Below are positions 1 through 6,715 of a stretch of 7,540 nt of DNA, in pieces. The notes under the pieces are model-generated. The model saw nothing but the letters and a program-made list of their open reading frames with translations. It was not told the DNA's origin and made no database searches. The stretch is from Pirellulaceae bacterium (lineage in GTDB: Bacteria; Planctomycetota; Planctomycetia; Pirellulales; Pirellulaceae). How positions within the stretch are numbered: the stretch's first letter is position 1; every line of letters begins with the position of its first letter. A program made the translations under genes and the position numbers. The stretch covers positions 1 through 7,540 of the forward strand of contig JAKVBZ010000152.1 in assembly GCA_022448645.1 (NCBI GenBank), in the 5' to 3' direction.

Positions 1-25
1 TAACAGCAACTTTCAATGTTCTCAT
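1..25 (-). CDS. Possible start of a gene leaving the window on the left (first 8 codons only)
   Basis: On the minus strand an ATG at 25-23 opens a frame that reads MRTLKVAV and is still open at the window edge. The basic, hydrophobic beginning could be the start of a signal peptide or of a cytoplasmic protein, but eight codons are too few to say. All other genes in the left five-sixths of the window are also on this strand. No clear Shine-Dalgarno sequence precedes the ATG, so this is only a candidate start. Confidence 0.2.
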
Positions 26-498
26 AATGCGTTTTCAACAGTCTCTGGCTGAAGGTCTATTTGACAGGCTGACAAGAATTGTGAATTGCAGCCAGTCTAA
101 CAGGAAGAATCTCGCACCCAAGATGGCGCAACAGAATACAGCAATCTCCAAAACACCGGACCCAACCGATTAGGTCCAGCACTAAGAGGGTCAATACGGT
201 TTCGCTTGCGTCAACCCACGGACAAAACCTCAAATCGGTGATCGAGGCGAGCGGTGGAAATCGTGACTAAATCGACCAAGTTAATATCATTTGCTCAACG
301 CGTGCAACGACCTGACCTCCGGTCGACCAAAGAAATCCACTGCACGGCCAAAGACTACCGAGCCGAGGTCAACCCAAAAGCGTTTCATTCGAGCTCGACA
401 GCCTCGAAATACCGTCGCAGTTGGTTTTTGCCACCGCTTCTATGGCAGCCCAAGCAAGATTAACTAACGCGTCACAGATCTATCTGGCCCGACTTCCA
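26..498. other. Non-coding gap left of the STAS gene
   Basis: No convincing gene was found in this stretch of about 470 bases. The plus-strand frame at 254-463 has no recognisable domain, no ribosome-binding site and an unremarkable composition. Another plus-strand frame is open from base 3 to the TAG at 171-173 but reads like untranslated DNA. The gap holds one copy of a degenerate repeat-like motif (390-441). A weak four-base-pair hairpin followed by an A run lies at about 424-445 on the minus strand and is not a credible terminator. No tRNA or known RNA signature was seen. Confidence 0.5.
390..441 (+). repeat. Degenerate repeat-like motif, copy A
   Basis: This segment shares ordered blocks with 1255-1292: CGAGCTCG (390-397), GTCGNAG (414-420), GTTGGTTT (420-427) and ACCGC followed by TCT (433-441). 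The spacing between the first two blocks differs (16 bases here, 1 base in copy B). Both copies are on the same strand and both lie in non-coding gaps either side of the STAS gene. It could be a worn interspersed repeat or a chance similarity. Two copies are too few to decide. Confidence 0.3.
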
Positions 499-927
499 TT
501 ATTCTTGACCTTCGCGGGGCGCTGAATCGTCACTGTCCGCCAACTCTTTGCGATAGCTAACTTCCCCGCGAGGTTCCTCTGAAATGGGTTCGTTGGCTAA
601 TTCCAAGGCAGCGGCCTCGTTTTCGGCAATGTCAAACACCAGATTCAGACGCAAAACCTTAATCACGTTCATGATCAACTCGGGAATCGAGTGCATCACA
701 AAGCGACCGTGATTCTCCCGACAACGCTTGTGTGCCACCAAGAACCAACTAACGCCGGCAGAATCCAATAAAGAAGTAGCCGAAAGATCACAAAGAACCT
801 GCTTGCCGTAATTCGTCTGATCAGACTCTAGAGGATCGACGAATTTGCGTAGCTGTCGCTGAATGACTTCTCCACTCACCGCCAATCGACATACGTCACC
901 ATCTACGGATTGAATCGTCACTTGCAT
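499..927 (-). CDS. Single-domain STAS protein (anti-sigma factor antagonist-like)
   Basis: The 142-residue product is predicted to be cytoplasmic. Residues about 1-112 match the STAS fold in layout: an N-terminal beta strand pair containing the SGEV turn (18-21), a helix, then strand and loop VLCDLSATSLLDSAGVSWF (44-62), which carries the D55-S56-A57-G58 motif. In SpoIIAA/RsbV-type proteins the serine right after the aspartate is the residue phosphorylated by a partner anti-sigma kinase, so S56 is the expected phosphosite. The last 30 or so residues form an acidic, probably disordered tail beyond the usual domain length. No kinase, phosphatase or sigma-factor gene is visible nearby, so this is an orphan STAS gene and its partner is unknown. 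The start is supported by TGAGG seven bases before the ATG. Other roles of STAS domains, such as lipid-transport accessory or scaffold, cannot be excluded. The fold is secure; the pathway is inferred. Confidence 0.85.
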   Translation of the reverse strand: MQVTIQSVDGDVCRLAVSGEVIQRQLRKFVDPLESDQTNYGKQVLCDLSATSLLDSAGVSWFLVAHKRCRENHGRFVMHSIPELIMNVIKVLRLNLVFDIAENEAAALELANEPISEEPRGEVSYRKELADSDDSAPREGQE

Positions 928-954
928 AAAACAGCCTCAAAAAAACAGCCTCAA
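928..954 (-). repeat. 14-base tandem duplication covering the ribosome-binding site of the STAS gene
   Basis: Read on the minus strand, TTGAGGCTGTTTT occurs twice with a 14-base period (954-942 and 940-928) directly before the ATG at 927. Each copy contains GAGG. The copy nearest the gene puts it seven bases from the start codon, a workable Shine-Dalgarno position; the second is 14 bases further up. The duplication is perfect apart from ambiguity in the homopolymer between the copies. Confidence 0.6.
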
Positions 955-1407
955 CGGGTTCCAGTTAACGTGTTGCAGTTTAGTGTCGGTGGGCCATGGA
1001 CGAATGTCAAGTGGCAACACCTGACCCCCATGAACACCTCCAGACAACTCACGACATCCATCAGAAAAAGACTCGTCCCTTATTCAATATATATGTCGTT
1101 CAGAGCTGTCTGCCCAAACGGAGAGACTCAGATCATCACGCAACAACAAGAAGCATCCGTTCAACGACGAGATAACGGCATTCAGATACCATCCCCATAC
1201 GGCCAGTCGTCGTCTAGAAGAATCCCACGCCGCCAAAATCAGGACAAGTCTCAACGAGCTCGTGTCGGAGCTGGTTGGTTTCTACCGCCTCTGCCAAAGA
1301 AGGGCCAGCACCCCAGGTCACACCAGGCCACCCATTCCTCCTGGCCAGAGACAACACAACCGACCACATGGGGCAACATCCAGAATGAAATCAGGATTGG
1401 AAAATCG
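955..1407. other. Non-coding gap between the STAS gene and the small membrane protein gene
   Basis: No believable gene was found. A long plus-strand frame (910-1467) crosses into genes on both sides and encodes a low-complexity Q/S/T/R-rich product; a 61-residue minus-strand frame (1251-1436) is equally unlike a protein. The gap probably carries the promoter of the STAS gene. The best minus-strand candidate is TTGGGC (1117-1112), an 18-base spacer, then TATATA (1093-1088) in an AT-rich patch, which is only a weak match. A TTGACA also lies upstream of the STAS gene on that strand, but no -10 box sits at the right distance. Copy B of the repeat-like motif (1255-1292) is also here. Confidence 0.45.
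1255..1292 (+). repeat. Degenerate repeat-like motif, copy B
   Basis: This is the second occurrence of the block order CGAGCTCG (1255-1262), GTCGNAG (1264-1270), GTTGGTTT (1274-1281), ACCGC...TCT (1284-1292) seen at 390-441. Translated in one frame, both copies give a WFLPPL peptide; this follows from the shared bases and is not evidence of coding. It is probably part of the non-coding spacer. Confidence 0.3.
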
Positions 1408-1423
1408 TTATCTCCAACGATTT
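1402..1423 (-). terminator. Hairpin spanning the stop codon of the small membrane protein gene
   Basis: AAATCGTT (1402-1409) and AACGATTT (1416-1423) are perfect inverted repeats around a six-base loop. On the minus strand the RNA would form an eight-base-pair, AT-rich stem that includes the last codons and TAA of the 98-residue protein and ends in a short run of U. The stem is weak and the U run short, so it may be a modest terminator, an RNA-stabilising hairpin or chance. Confidence 0.25.
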
Positions 1424-1704
1424 CCCAACACACCATAGGTCAACAAAACAATCCCAGCACTCAGTAACGACCAGCCGACCCATGGAACTGGCGTCCACTC
1501 AATGCGACGCGAACCGGACTCGACCGCCACCCGCTGCATCGCTCCTCGAGGCGTGTCGGCGTCGGCGCCGTAACGATCGACAAGTCGCATGGAGATGGAC
1601 TCATTGAACACAAAAGTGTCAACAACCTGCAATTGCAAGCCAATGATAAACAACACGATCGCCAGAATTCGCGCCGTCCGAAAACGATTCCAGGGGAATT
1701 TCAT
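1408..1704 (-). CDS. Small two-helix membrane protein of unknown function
   Basis: I do not recognise the family. The 98 residues start with a short basic stretch (MKFPWNRFRTAR), followed by a hydrophobic helix at about 12-32, a polar loop of about 40 residues (33-72) with several acidic and arginine residues, and a second helix at about 74-93 ending in GNRWR. By the positive-inside rule both ends should be cytoplasmic and the loop outside. The ATG at 1704 is the only usable start, because a TAG lies in frame just before it; the Shine-Dalgarno sequence is poor. Its start is 14 bases after the stop of the exported protease gene and in another frame, so translation may be coupled and the two are probably co-transcribed. 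It could be a membrane partner of the protease, but that rests on position alone. Confidence 0.6.
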   Translation of the reverse strand: MKFPWNRFRTARILAIVLFIIGLQLQVVDTFVFNESISMRLVDRYGADADTPRGAMQRVAVESGSRRIEWTPVPWVGWSLLSAGIVLLTYGVLGNRWR

Positions 1705-1718
1705 AAGCGTCTAACTGG

Positions 1719-2885
1719 TTATTCGGACTCACCCAAAACTACCACAGCCTGGGTCTGACGACCTTGACGGATCACAGTCACAGTGACTCGATCCCCGGGC
1801 CTACGTTGCTCGACAATGGACAACAAATCATCCACCGATTGAATTTCTTCACCGTCAACCGCGACGATCAAGTCGGCATAAGATCGGTCGATGGACGTTT
1901 CGGTGGTAATGAAGGGGCCGCGACGACGCTGTTGTCGAACAACACGAAAACCGCGCAAGCCTGCACGAGCGGCTGGACCTTCCGGATTCAACACGGCAAT
2001 CAACAGGCCACGTTCGGTCGGATATACCTTGCTGATTCCGATGTCCGGACGGATGACTCGGCCGTGCTGCAACAGTTGAGGCACTACCCTACGAATCGTA
2101 TTCGCTGGAATGGCAAAACCAATCCCCGTATTCTGCCCGGTGGCACTAGCAATGGCTGTATTCATGCCGATGAGCTGAGCCTGCGAACTGATCAAAGGCC
2201 CACCCGAGTTTCCTCGATTGAGCGCCGCATCGATCTGAATAATGGACTTCATCGTACGGCCACTGCGTGAAGGCAACGTTCTATTCAAGCTAGATACGAT
2301 GCCGATTGTCAGCGTTCGCTCCAGACCAAACGGATTCCCCACGGCATAAACTTTTTGTCCTACTCGCAAATCGGTCGATTCCCCCAAAGGAATAGGGAAC
2401 AAGGTATTCGGATCAGCTTCTATCTTCAGGACTGCAATGTCATTCACCGCATCGTCACCAATCAAAACAGCTGGATAGGAGCGCCCGTCAAACAAGGTCA
2501 CTTGAACTCGCTGTGCCCCTGCAACGACATGGTGATTGGTCAGAATATGGCCTTCCTTATCCAGCACAGACCCCGATCCGGCTCCTTCTTCCGGTACCAC
2601 TTCCATTAACAGAAAGACATCTGGCCGTACGGTACGCGTGGTGATATTCACCACCCCTCGATTGACCCGCTCGTAGACCGTGATATTGACGCGTTCTTCC
2701 GGCGTAAGACCTTCCGGAAGAGGAAGACTTTCCGCAGGTAAACCAGCAGCCCCTAAACCAACGTCAAAGCTAGCCTGCTGCGCGGCCTCATCCGCCGCCA
2801 ATACCGTTGACACGTCAACCGACGCCAGTCCAGCAGCAAGAATGCTCAGGTAAGAAACCGTTGAGTAAGATTTGTGATTCATCAT
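1719..2885 (-). CDS. Exported Deg/HtrA-like trypsin-type serine protease with one PDZ domain
   Basis: This is an S1C-family serine endopeptidase expected to act in the cell envelope on misfolded or regulatory proteins. The frame is open back to an ATG at 2969 (416 residues; numbering here is from it), but the adjacent ATGs at 2885 and 2882 (M29, M30) are preferred: from there MMNHKSYSTV leads into a hydrophobic stretch ending VLAA at about 59, a normal signal peptide, whereas the longer start buries it. The protease domain spans about 90-300 with a complete triad: H147 in TNHHVV, D177 in DIAVLKI, S255 in RGNSGGPL. The oxyanion and specificity-loop motifs GNPFG and GIGFAIP are also present. 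One PDZ domain follows (about 305-413); it contains an arginine-rich insertion (about 340-362), as seen in Deg1-like enzymes. DegP proper has two PDZ domains, so this is closer to DegS/Deg1 in architecture. The small membrane protein gene follows 14 bases downstream. Confidence 0.9.
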   Translation of the reverse strand: MMNHKSYSTVSYLSILAAGLASVDVSTVLAADEAAQQASFDVGLGAAGLPAESLPLPEGLTPEERVNITVYERVNRGVVNITTRTVRPDVFLLMEVVPEEGAGSGSVLDKEGHILTNHHVVAGAQRVQVTLFDGRSYPAVLIGDDAVNDIAVLKIEADPNTLFPIPLGESTDLRVGQKVYAVGNPFGLERTLTIGIVSSLNRTLPSRSGRTMKSIIQIDAALNRGNSGGPLISSQAQLIGMNTAIASATGQNTGIGFAIPANTIRRVVPQLLQHGRVIRPDIGISKVYPTERGLLIAVLNPEGPAARAGLRGFRVVRQQRRRGPFITTETSIDRSYADLIVAVDGEEIQSVDDLLSIVEQRRPGDRVTVTVIRQGRQTQAVVVLGESE

Positions 2886-3037
2886 GCTAAGTCTGTAAAT
2901 GGTACCAGAGTTCAGGATAAAAAAAGTGGGCGATCCATGCGAGATCAATACCTCACAGGACCAGGCCATTCAGAAAAGGGCCCGGTCGTGAGAGCTGGCA
3001 AACCCAGTAGCACTTTACGGGACCCGCTTTGCAGAAC
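2886..3037. other. Leader region before the protease gene
   Basis: If the protease starts at 2885, 152 bases separate it from the stop of the broken gene upstream, enough for its own promoter. I found no convincing -35/-10 pair on the minus strand; the best, TTGATC with a 17-base spacer before a T run, is poor. No strong Shine-Dalgarno precedes 2885 or 2969, so start choice rests on the signal peptide. Confidence 0.35.
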
Positions 3038-4016
3038 TCACACAGACACCGAGATCTTCACGTCGTCTACCTTGTAGACGCTGCGTTTATAGAAGGCACC
3101 GCCCATGATGGTGGCGTAAGCACCCTCACTCAGAGATTGTAACGTCTCAGCTTCGAAAAAGTAGTGTCCTGGGATCTCGACCGTATCCATGACCATGCCG
3201 TCGAGCGTCCACCAGACGCGCTGACCGTCATTGCTCAGACAAAGCCCGTATCGGTGACCCCAAGGCCGATCGTGAAGGCCTCCTTTGCTGCGCGGATAGT
3301 TCCGGGCCGAGAGCAACACGCAAGGTTTGGTGATACTCTCGGTTTGGGCGCATCGACAGCGTGTTCCTTGTCCGGGTGTGTCTCGGGCAATTTGTCGGCA
3401 CCGGGCCGGATGTCGCGCGGTACGACGTCGCGCACCAAAATGGCATCCAGGCCGGATTGGCTGTCCCACACTTCGATAATGAGTTGTACCGAACGCTTCC
3501 TGCCTTCTGTCTTGATCCCCTCACCGGTCCAGCCTCGGTAGTTACCGATCGTCATCGCCCAGCCGTAAGAGTACGGACCGTAGACAGGACTCACCTACCC
3601 CTTAATCAGTTCACCTTCGCGCTTATAGTCGGCCCAGGTAGCTTCCAGAAGTTCGCACCCTTCAGGTGTGGATGGAAGTGTTTTCGTCTGGTCGCAAAGC
3701 CGCCATGGCTCATCGTTGTATTTGGCGTTGTACAGTCGTTGATCTCGCAATGGCCGCCTGCCCTGAATTCACCGCTCGAAAAACTCGTCGCCTGCCACAC
3801 CGCCGGGTCAACGCCATCCTCAAACCCATCGTTGAGTTTTGATTTCAAAGCCTGGCCTCCGCGGCCCACCCCATCTCGGTCTTCTCCTGTGCCCATCGGA
3901 CAACCGTACAGCGAGTAAGGAAGAATACAGCCCAGACCAACACTGCATCTTCGTAGCATCTGCCGCCGAGACAGCGCCGCCATACATTCTTTTGTAAGAC
4001 GATTTAACTCTGTCAT
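3038..4016 (-). pseudogene. Broken gene for a Tat/lipoprotein-type exported protein, probably with a beta-sandwich domain
   Basis: Three overlapping minus-strand frames make up one original product of about 325 residues. The first (4016 to about 3750) starts MTELNRLTKEC, has a twin-arginine motif SRRQML (16-21), a hydrophobic stretch and a lipobox-like LYGC (36-39), then DGFEDGVDPAVW. A frameshift between about 3769 and 3734 moves into a second frame reading LYNAKYNDEPWRL and onward to ELIKG, where a TAG (3597-3595) interrupts; the same frame continues VSPVYGPYSYGWAMTIGNY. A second frameshift near AAA 3345-3343 leads into the third frame, ending at the TGA at 3040-3038 after TESITKPC, HRYGLCLSNDGQRVWWTLDG and YKVDDVKISV. 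That last section resembles the strand pattern of concanavalin-A-like (LamG or GH16-type) domains, with the usual DG turn and a C-terminal VDDVKI strand. This fold call is an inference without a firm family. An alternative start is M12, which gives MAALSRRQML. With three lesions it is most likely inactive, unless there are sequencing errors. Confidence 0.7.
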
Positions 4017-4028
4017 GCCTGTACCCGG

Positions 4029-4070
4029 TCAGGGCGTCAGCTCATGCGACCACCTGCTGGCATCTCTCAT
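4029..4070 (-). CDS. 13-codon mini-ORF behind a strong ribosome-binding site
   Basis: The ATG at 4070-4068 reads MRDASRWSHELTP and stops at TGA 4031-4029. It is in the same frame as the first section of the broken gene (ATG 4016), 54 bases upstream. It could be a leader peptide, a remnant of a longer original N-terminus cut by a further nonsense mutation, or chance. A Tat motif would normally be near the N-terminus, which argues against the long-protein reading. There is no recognisable regulatory codon run. Confidence 0.2.
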   Translation of the reverse strand: MRDASRWSHELTP

Positions 4071-4079
4071 CTGGACCGG

Positions 4080-4085
4080 CCTCCT
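4080..4085 (-). promoter_or_regulatory. Perfect Shine-Dalgarno AGGAGG just after the permease stop codon
   Basis: On the minus strand AGGAGG (4085-4080) lies three bases after the permease TAG and nine bases before the ATG at 4070. It is the strongest ribosome-binding site seen in the window, yet it serves only the 13-codon ORF; the ATG at 4016 of the broken gene has no good site of its own. This suggests translation of the downstream locus was once coupled to the permease. Confidence 0.4.
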
Positions 4086-4087
4086 GA

Positions 4088-6148
4088 CTAAAACGGCCAA
4101 ACCCAGGGAATCGCCACCAAGGCTGTCAAACTTACTACGAGTAAAATCGGGAGCCCGGCTTTCAGATAGTCCCGCGGTTGATAGCCTCCCGGCCCCATCA
4201 CCATCAGATTTGTCTGATAACCAATCGGCGTGATGAAGGACAACGATGCCGCCAGGGCAACCGCCATCACAAACGGCCGTGGATTCAGGTCCGCCTGCCA
4301 GGCCATCGCCACGGCAATCGGAAACAACATGGCGGCAACTGCATTGTTGGTAATCAACTCGGTAAAGATAATGGTCACCAAATACATCACGATCAACAAG
4401 CACCAGGGCATGAGTGCGTGGTCCGGTCCAAACAATCCCACCACCGGACTCACCATAGCGTTGGCAATGGTTTCGGCGGCACCACTGGCGTTCAAAGCTT
4501 TGCCCAGTCCCAAGGCCCCGACGATGACGAACAAGATATGAAGGTCAATGGCCGAACGGGCATGCGATACACGCAGACAACGGGTCAGGATCATCATGAT
4601 TGCGGCGGCGATGCCGACAATCTCTGGCGAGGAAATCCCCTGCCAAATCGAAACTCCAAGGGGACTCCAGCCACGTTCTGCGGCGAAACCTTGCCCCCAA
4701 AAGCTTGCCCAGGCCAACCAAAACACCAGTAGCAGGAAGACCATTCCAGCTAAAATCGCACGATCATGGCGCCGGGGCTCGTCACCCTCCACACTACTCA
4801 CCAGGTAAAAGTCGCGACTGTTACGATAACGCCCCACAAAGTTGCCACGAGTTTGCAATAGTAACGTATCACCGGGCTCCAACGAGATGTCACCTATTTT
4901 ATTTGTCAGGCGAACTCCGTTTCGATGAACGGCAACCACCGCCGCGTTGTAAAGTTGACGAAAACGGGCTTCGCGGACCGTCGCACCGATGAGTGGCGAA
5001 GTCTTCGACAGCACCACTTCTGTCAAATTCCGCTGCTGCCGTGTTCTCGGAGTAAACTCATAGGTCGTGTCAGCTGCGGGAACGAGCCCAGGAATCTTTT
5101 CCAGGTCGAGAATCGTGCTTACCACGCCGGTAAACACTAACCGATCACCACTTCGGATCACATCGCTCGGAGTCACCGGGGTAACGATTTCACCTTCACG
5201 TGAGATCTCAATCAGGAACAACCCTGGCAATTGTCTCAGACCCGCATCCTGAACGCTCTGCCCAATCAGACGGCAATCAGCAAGTACCAACATTTCGACT
5301 AAGTATTCCCGTCGCTGTTCTCCCAGCTGCTCAATCATATCCGTACGATTCGGAAGGAGTCGCCGGCCGAGCAACAACAAGACGACCGTCCCTAAGAGCG
5401 CACACCAAATGCCGACTTTGCCAATCTCGAAGAGCCCTATGGGGACCAATTGCTGATGGAACGACTCATGGTCCCAGCGGCGCGGCGTTACACCGCCTTC
5501 CTCTCCCACCTGATCGGTTGGACTCGTGGAGGGCCACATTGGACCGGCTTCGTAAACTCGTTGCATCTCACCTCGCACCACTAACGTAGTGCTGGTGCCG
5601 ATCATGGTGCAAACTCCACCGAGTATCGCAAAATAACTGACGGGGATGAGAAGTCTCGAAGGGGAAATACTGCGTTTACGGCACCAATCCAGTACGACGG
5701 GCATGGCCATGGCAACTAATGCTGTATTCAGCAACCAGGCCGAGGTCGCTACCAAGCCCAGTGCCAACGAACACATGGCTCCTCGCTCCGATTGCACGCG
5801 CCCCAACCAAAGCTGTCCCACCCAATCCAAAACTCCCGTTTGCCTTAATGCAGCCGAAACAACCAACAAGGCCCCAATCATCAACACAGCCGTATTGGCA
5901 AATCCTGCCACCGCCTCTTCTGGAGTAATCACTCCCGTGACGGTCACGAGCATCAAGCCAGCCAGGAACAATAGATCGACGGGCGCGCCACGGCGAAAAA
6001 ACAATGTCGTAAAGACCGCCCCCACCACAAACACCGATATCCAGCCATGAGGACTAAAGATCGTGCAGCAGGAGTAGACAAGCTCCCATAACTGCGTCAG
6101 CAACGCAGAATCGGCAAGCAGACCAGACCTGGCTATCCAGGAGCTCAT
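4088..6148 (-). CDS. SLC13-type (DASS/CitT-like) membrane permease with two TrkA-C domains
   Basis: This 686-residue inner-membrane transporter probably moves an anion such as a dicarboxylate, sulfate or another small oxyanion, usually with sodium in this family; the substrate cannot be told from sequence. The N-terminal half has about six membrane segments (37-190 and 241-261). It holds the first family signature, WLLNTALVAMAMPVV (138-152) and LLIPVSYFAILGGVCTMIGTST (166-187). A cytoplasmic insert carries two RCK_C/TrkA-C modules at about 275-350 and 372-450, each with the GxxV...GD pattern of this ligand-sensing fold. About six or seven further segments (465-683) contain the matching second signature, FTELITNNAVAAMLFP (595-610) and SFITPIGYQTNLMVMGPGGY (637-656). 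The length fits the TrkA-C-containing subgroup, which includes SAC1-like proteins. The first-repeat motif is GTSTT rather than the usual GTSTN. The start at 6148 has only a GGAA eight bases upstream, but the N-terminus matches the expected length. The gene heads the minus-strand cluster. Confidence 0.9.
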   Translation of the reverse strand: MSSWIARSGLLADSALLTQLWELVYSCCTIFSPHGWISVFVVGAVFTTLFFRRGAPVDLLFLAGLMLVTVTGVITPEEAVAGFANTAVLMIGALLVVSAALRQTGVLDWVGQLWLGRVQSERGAMCSLALGLVATSAWLLNTALVAMAMPVVLDWCRKRSISPSRLLIPVSYFAILGGVCTMIGTSTTLVVRGEMQRVYEAGPMWPSTSPTDQVGEEGGVTPRRWDHESFHQQLVPIGLFEIGKVGIWCALLGTVVLLLLGRRLLPNRTDMIEQLGEQRREYLVEMLVLADCRLIGQSVQDAGLRQLPGLFLIEISREGEIVTPVTPSDVIRSGDRLVFTGVVSTILDLEKIPGLVPAADTTYEFTPRTRQQRNLTEVVLSKTSPLIGATVREARFRQLYNAAVVAVHRNGVRLTNKIGDISLEPGDTLLLQTRGNFVGRYRNSRDFYLVSSVEGDEPRRHDRAILAGMVFLLLVFWLAWASFWGQGFAAERGWSPLGVSIWQGISSPEIVGIAAAIMMILTRCLRVSHARSAIDLHILFVIVGALGLGKALNASGAAETIANAMVSPVVGLFGPDHALMPWCLLIVMYLVTIIFTELITNNAVAAMLFPIAVAMAWQADLNPRPFVMAVALAASLSFITPIGYQTNLMVMGPGGYQPRDYLKAGLPILLVVSLTALVAIPWVWPF

Positions 6149-6194
6149 GGAAGGCGTTCCGAAAGGGACAATAATTACGAGTGGGAGCTAATCA

Positions 6195-6209
6195 CCAGGA
6201 CATCCCTGG
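6195..6209. promoter_or_regulatory. Hyphenated palindrome upstream of the permease gene
   Basis: CCAGG (6195-6199) and CCTGG (6205-6209) are perfect inverted repeats around five bases, positioned 47-61 bases before the permease start. Size and symmetry suit a dimeric regulator site, but no second copy or regulator gene is visible and a five-base arm can occur by chance. Confidence 0.2.
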
Positions 6210-6685
6210 ACTTTTCTAAGCGAACAGCTGTGAAGCTAGGTTAGGTTGACAATGAAACTGTCCAGCTTGCAGTGTCGACTCCCGAATTCCAGTGTCATCT
6301 GCCATCGCAAAAACGAGTACGCAGCGATGGGATTGGAAGCTTTTGGCTACGTTTCGGCGTAATTGACTATCTAACTTCTGGCGGGTTCGCCAAACGAGCC
6401 CAATTCTCCCAAAATTTATGGCATCGCGTCAGAGACGAGACAACACCATTTAAACAACTACCTCATTCAATCGTCACGATTGGACTCTTGCCAAGGCAGC
6501 ACACTACTTTTAAGGGGCTGATGACAAGTGCGAATTCGTACATGCTCCACAACACTCAGTTCTGCTACCTTACGATCCTTACAACCCCAACATCCTGGGG
6601 GGCGTCGACTAGGAAATCACCTCTCCTTACCTTCTTTAACTATGGCCTGCTGGACAACTTAAGCCTTAAAAAGCTGTATTTCTTA

Positions 6686-6715
6686 TTGGCGTTTTGTGAT
6701 TTTACGAAATACAAT
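6686..6715 (+). promoter_or_regulatory. Candidate sigma-70-type promoter for the VWA gene
   Basis: TTGGCG (6686-6691) matches the -35 consensus at four of six bases, and TACAAT (6710-6715) matches the -10 consensus at five of six, with an 18-base spacer. Transcription would start near 6722, giving a leader of about 97 bases before the ATG at 6819. The surrounding DNA is AT-rich compared with the rest of the gap. Confidence 0.4.

Noticed and set aside
3..173. Plus-strand frame open from the left edge to TAG 171-173, possibly the end of a gene
   Set aside because: The 56 residues look like translated non-coding DNA, and a minus-strand start at 25 competes for the same place.
254..463. 69-residue plus-strand frame
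   Set aside because: No ribosome-binding site or domain; part of it is the repeat-like motif, so it is better explained as spacer DNA.
910..1467. 185-residue plus-strand frame
   Set aside because: It overlaps the STAS gene start and the end of the small membrane protein gene, has a Q/S/T/R-rich low-complexity product, no domain and no ribosome-binding site.
1764..2270. 168-residue plus-strand frame opposite the protease
   Set aside because: It is antisense to the conserved protease and PDZ coding region and has no features of its own.
3595..3597. TAG considered as programmed readthrough or a recoded codon
   Set aside because: Two frameshifts in the same gene make ordinary decay or sequencing error far simpler, and no recoding element is visible.
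3361..3918. 185-residue plus-strand frame opposite the broken gene
   Set aside because: The minus-strand frames carry the Tat motif and the strand-like repeats; the plus frame has no start site or domain.
6252..6362. 36-residue ATG-started plus-strand frame
   Set aside because: No good Shine-Dalgarno sequence and no recognisable features; expected by chance in a 670-base gap.
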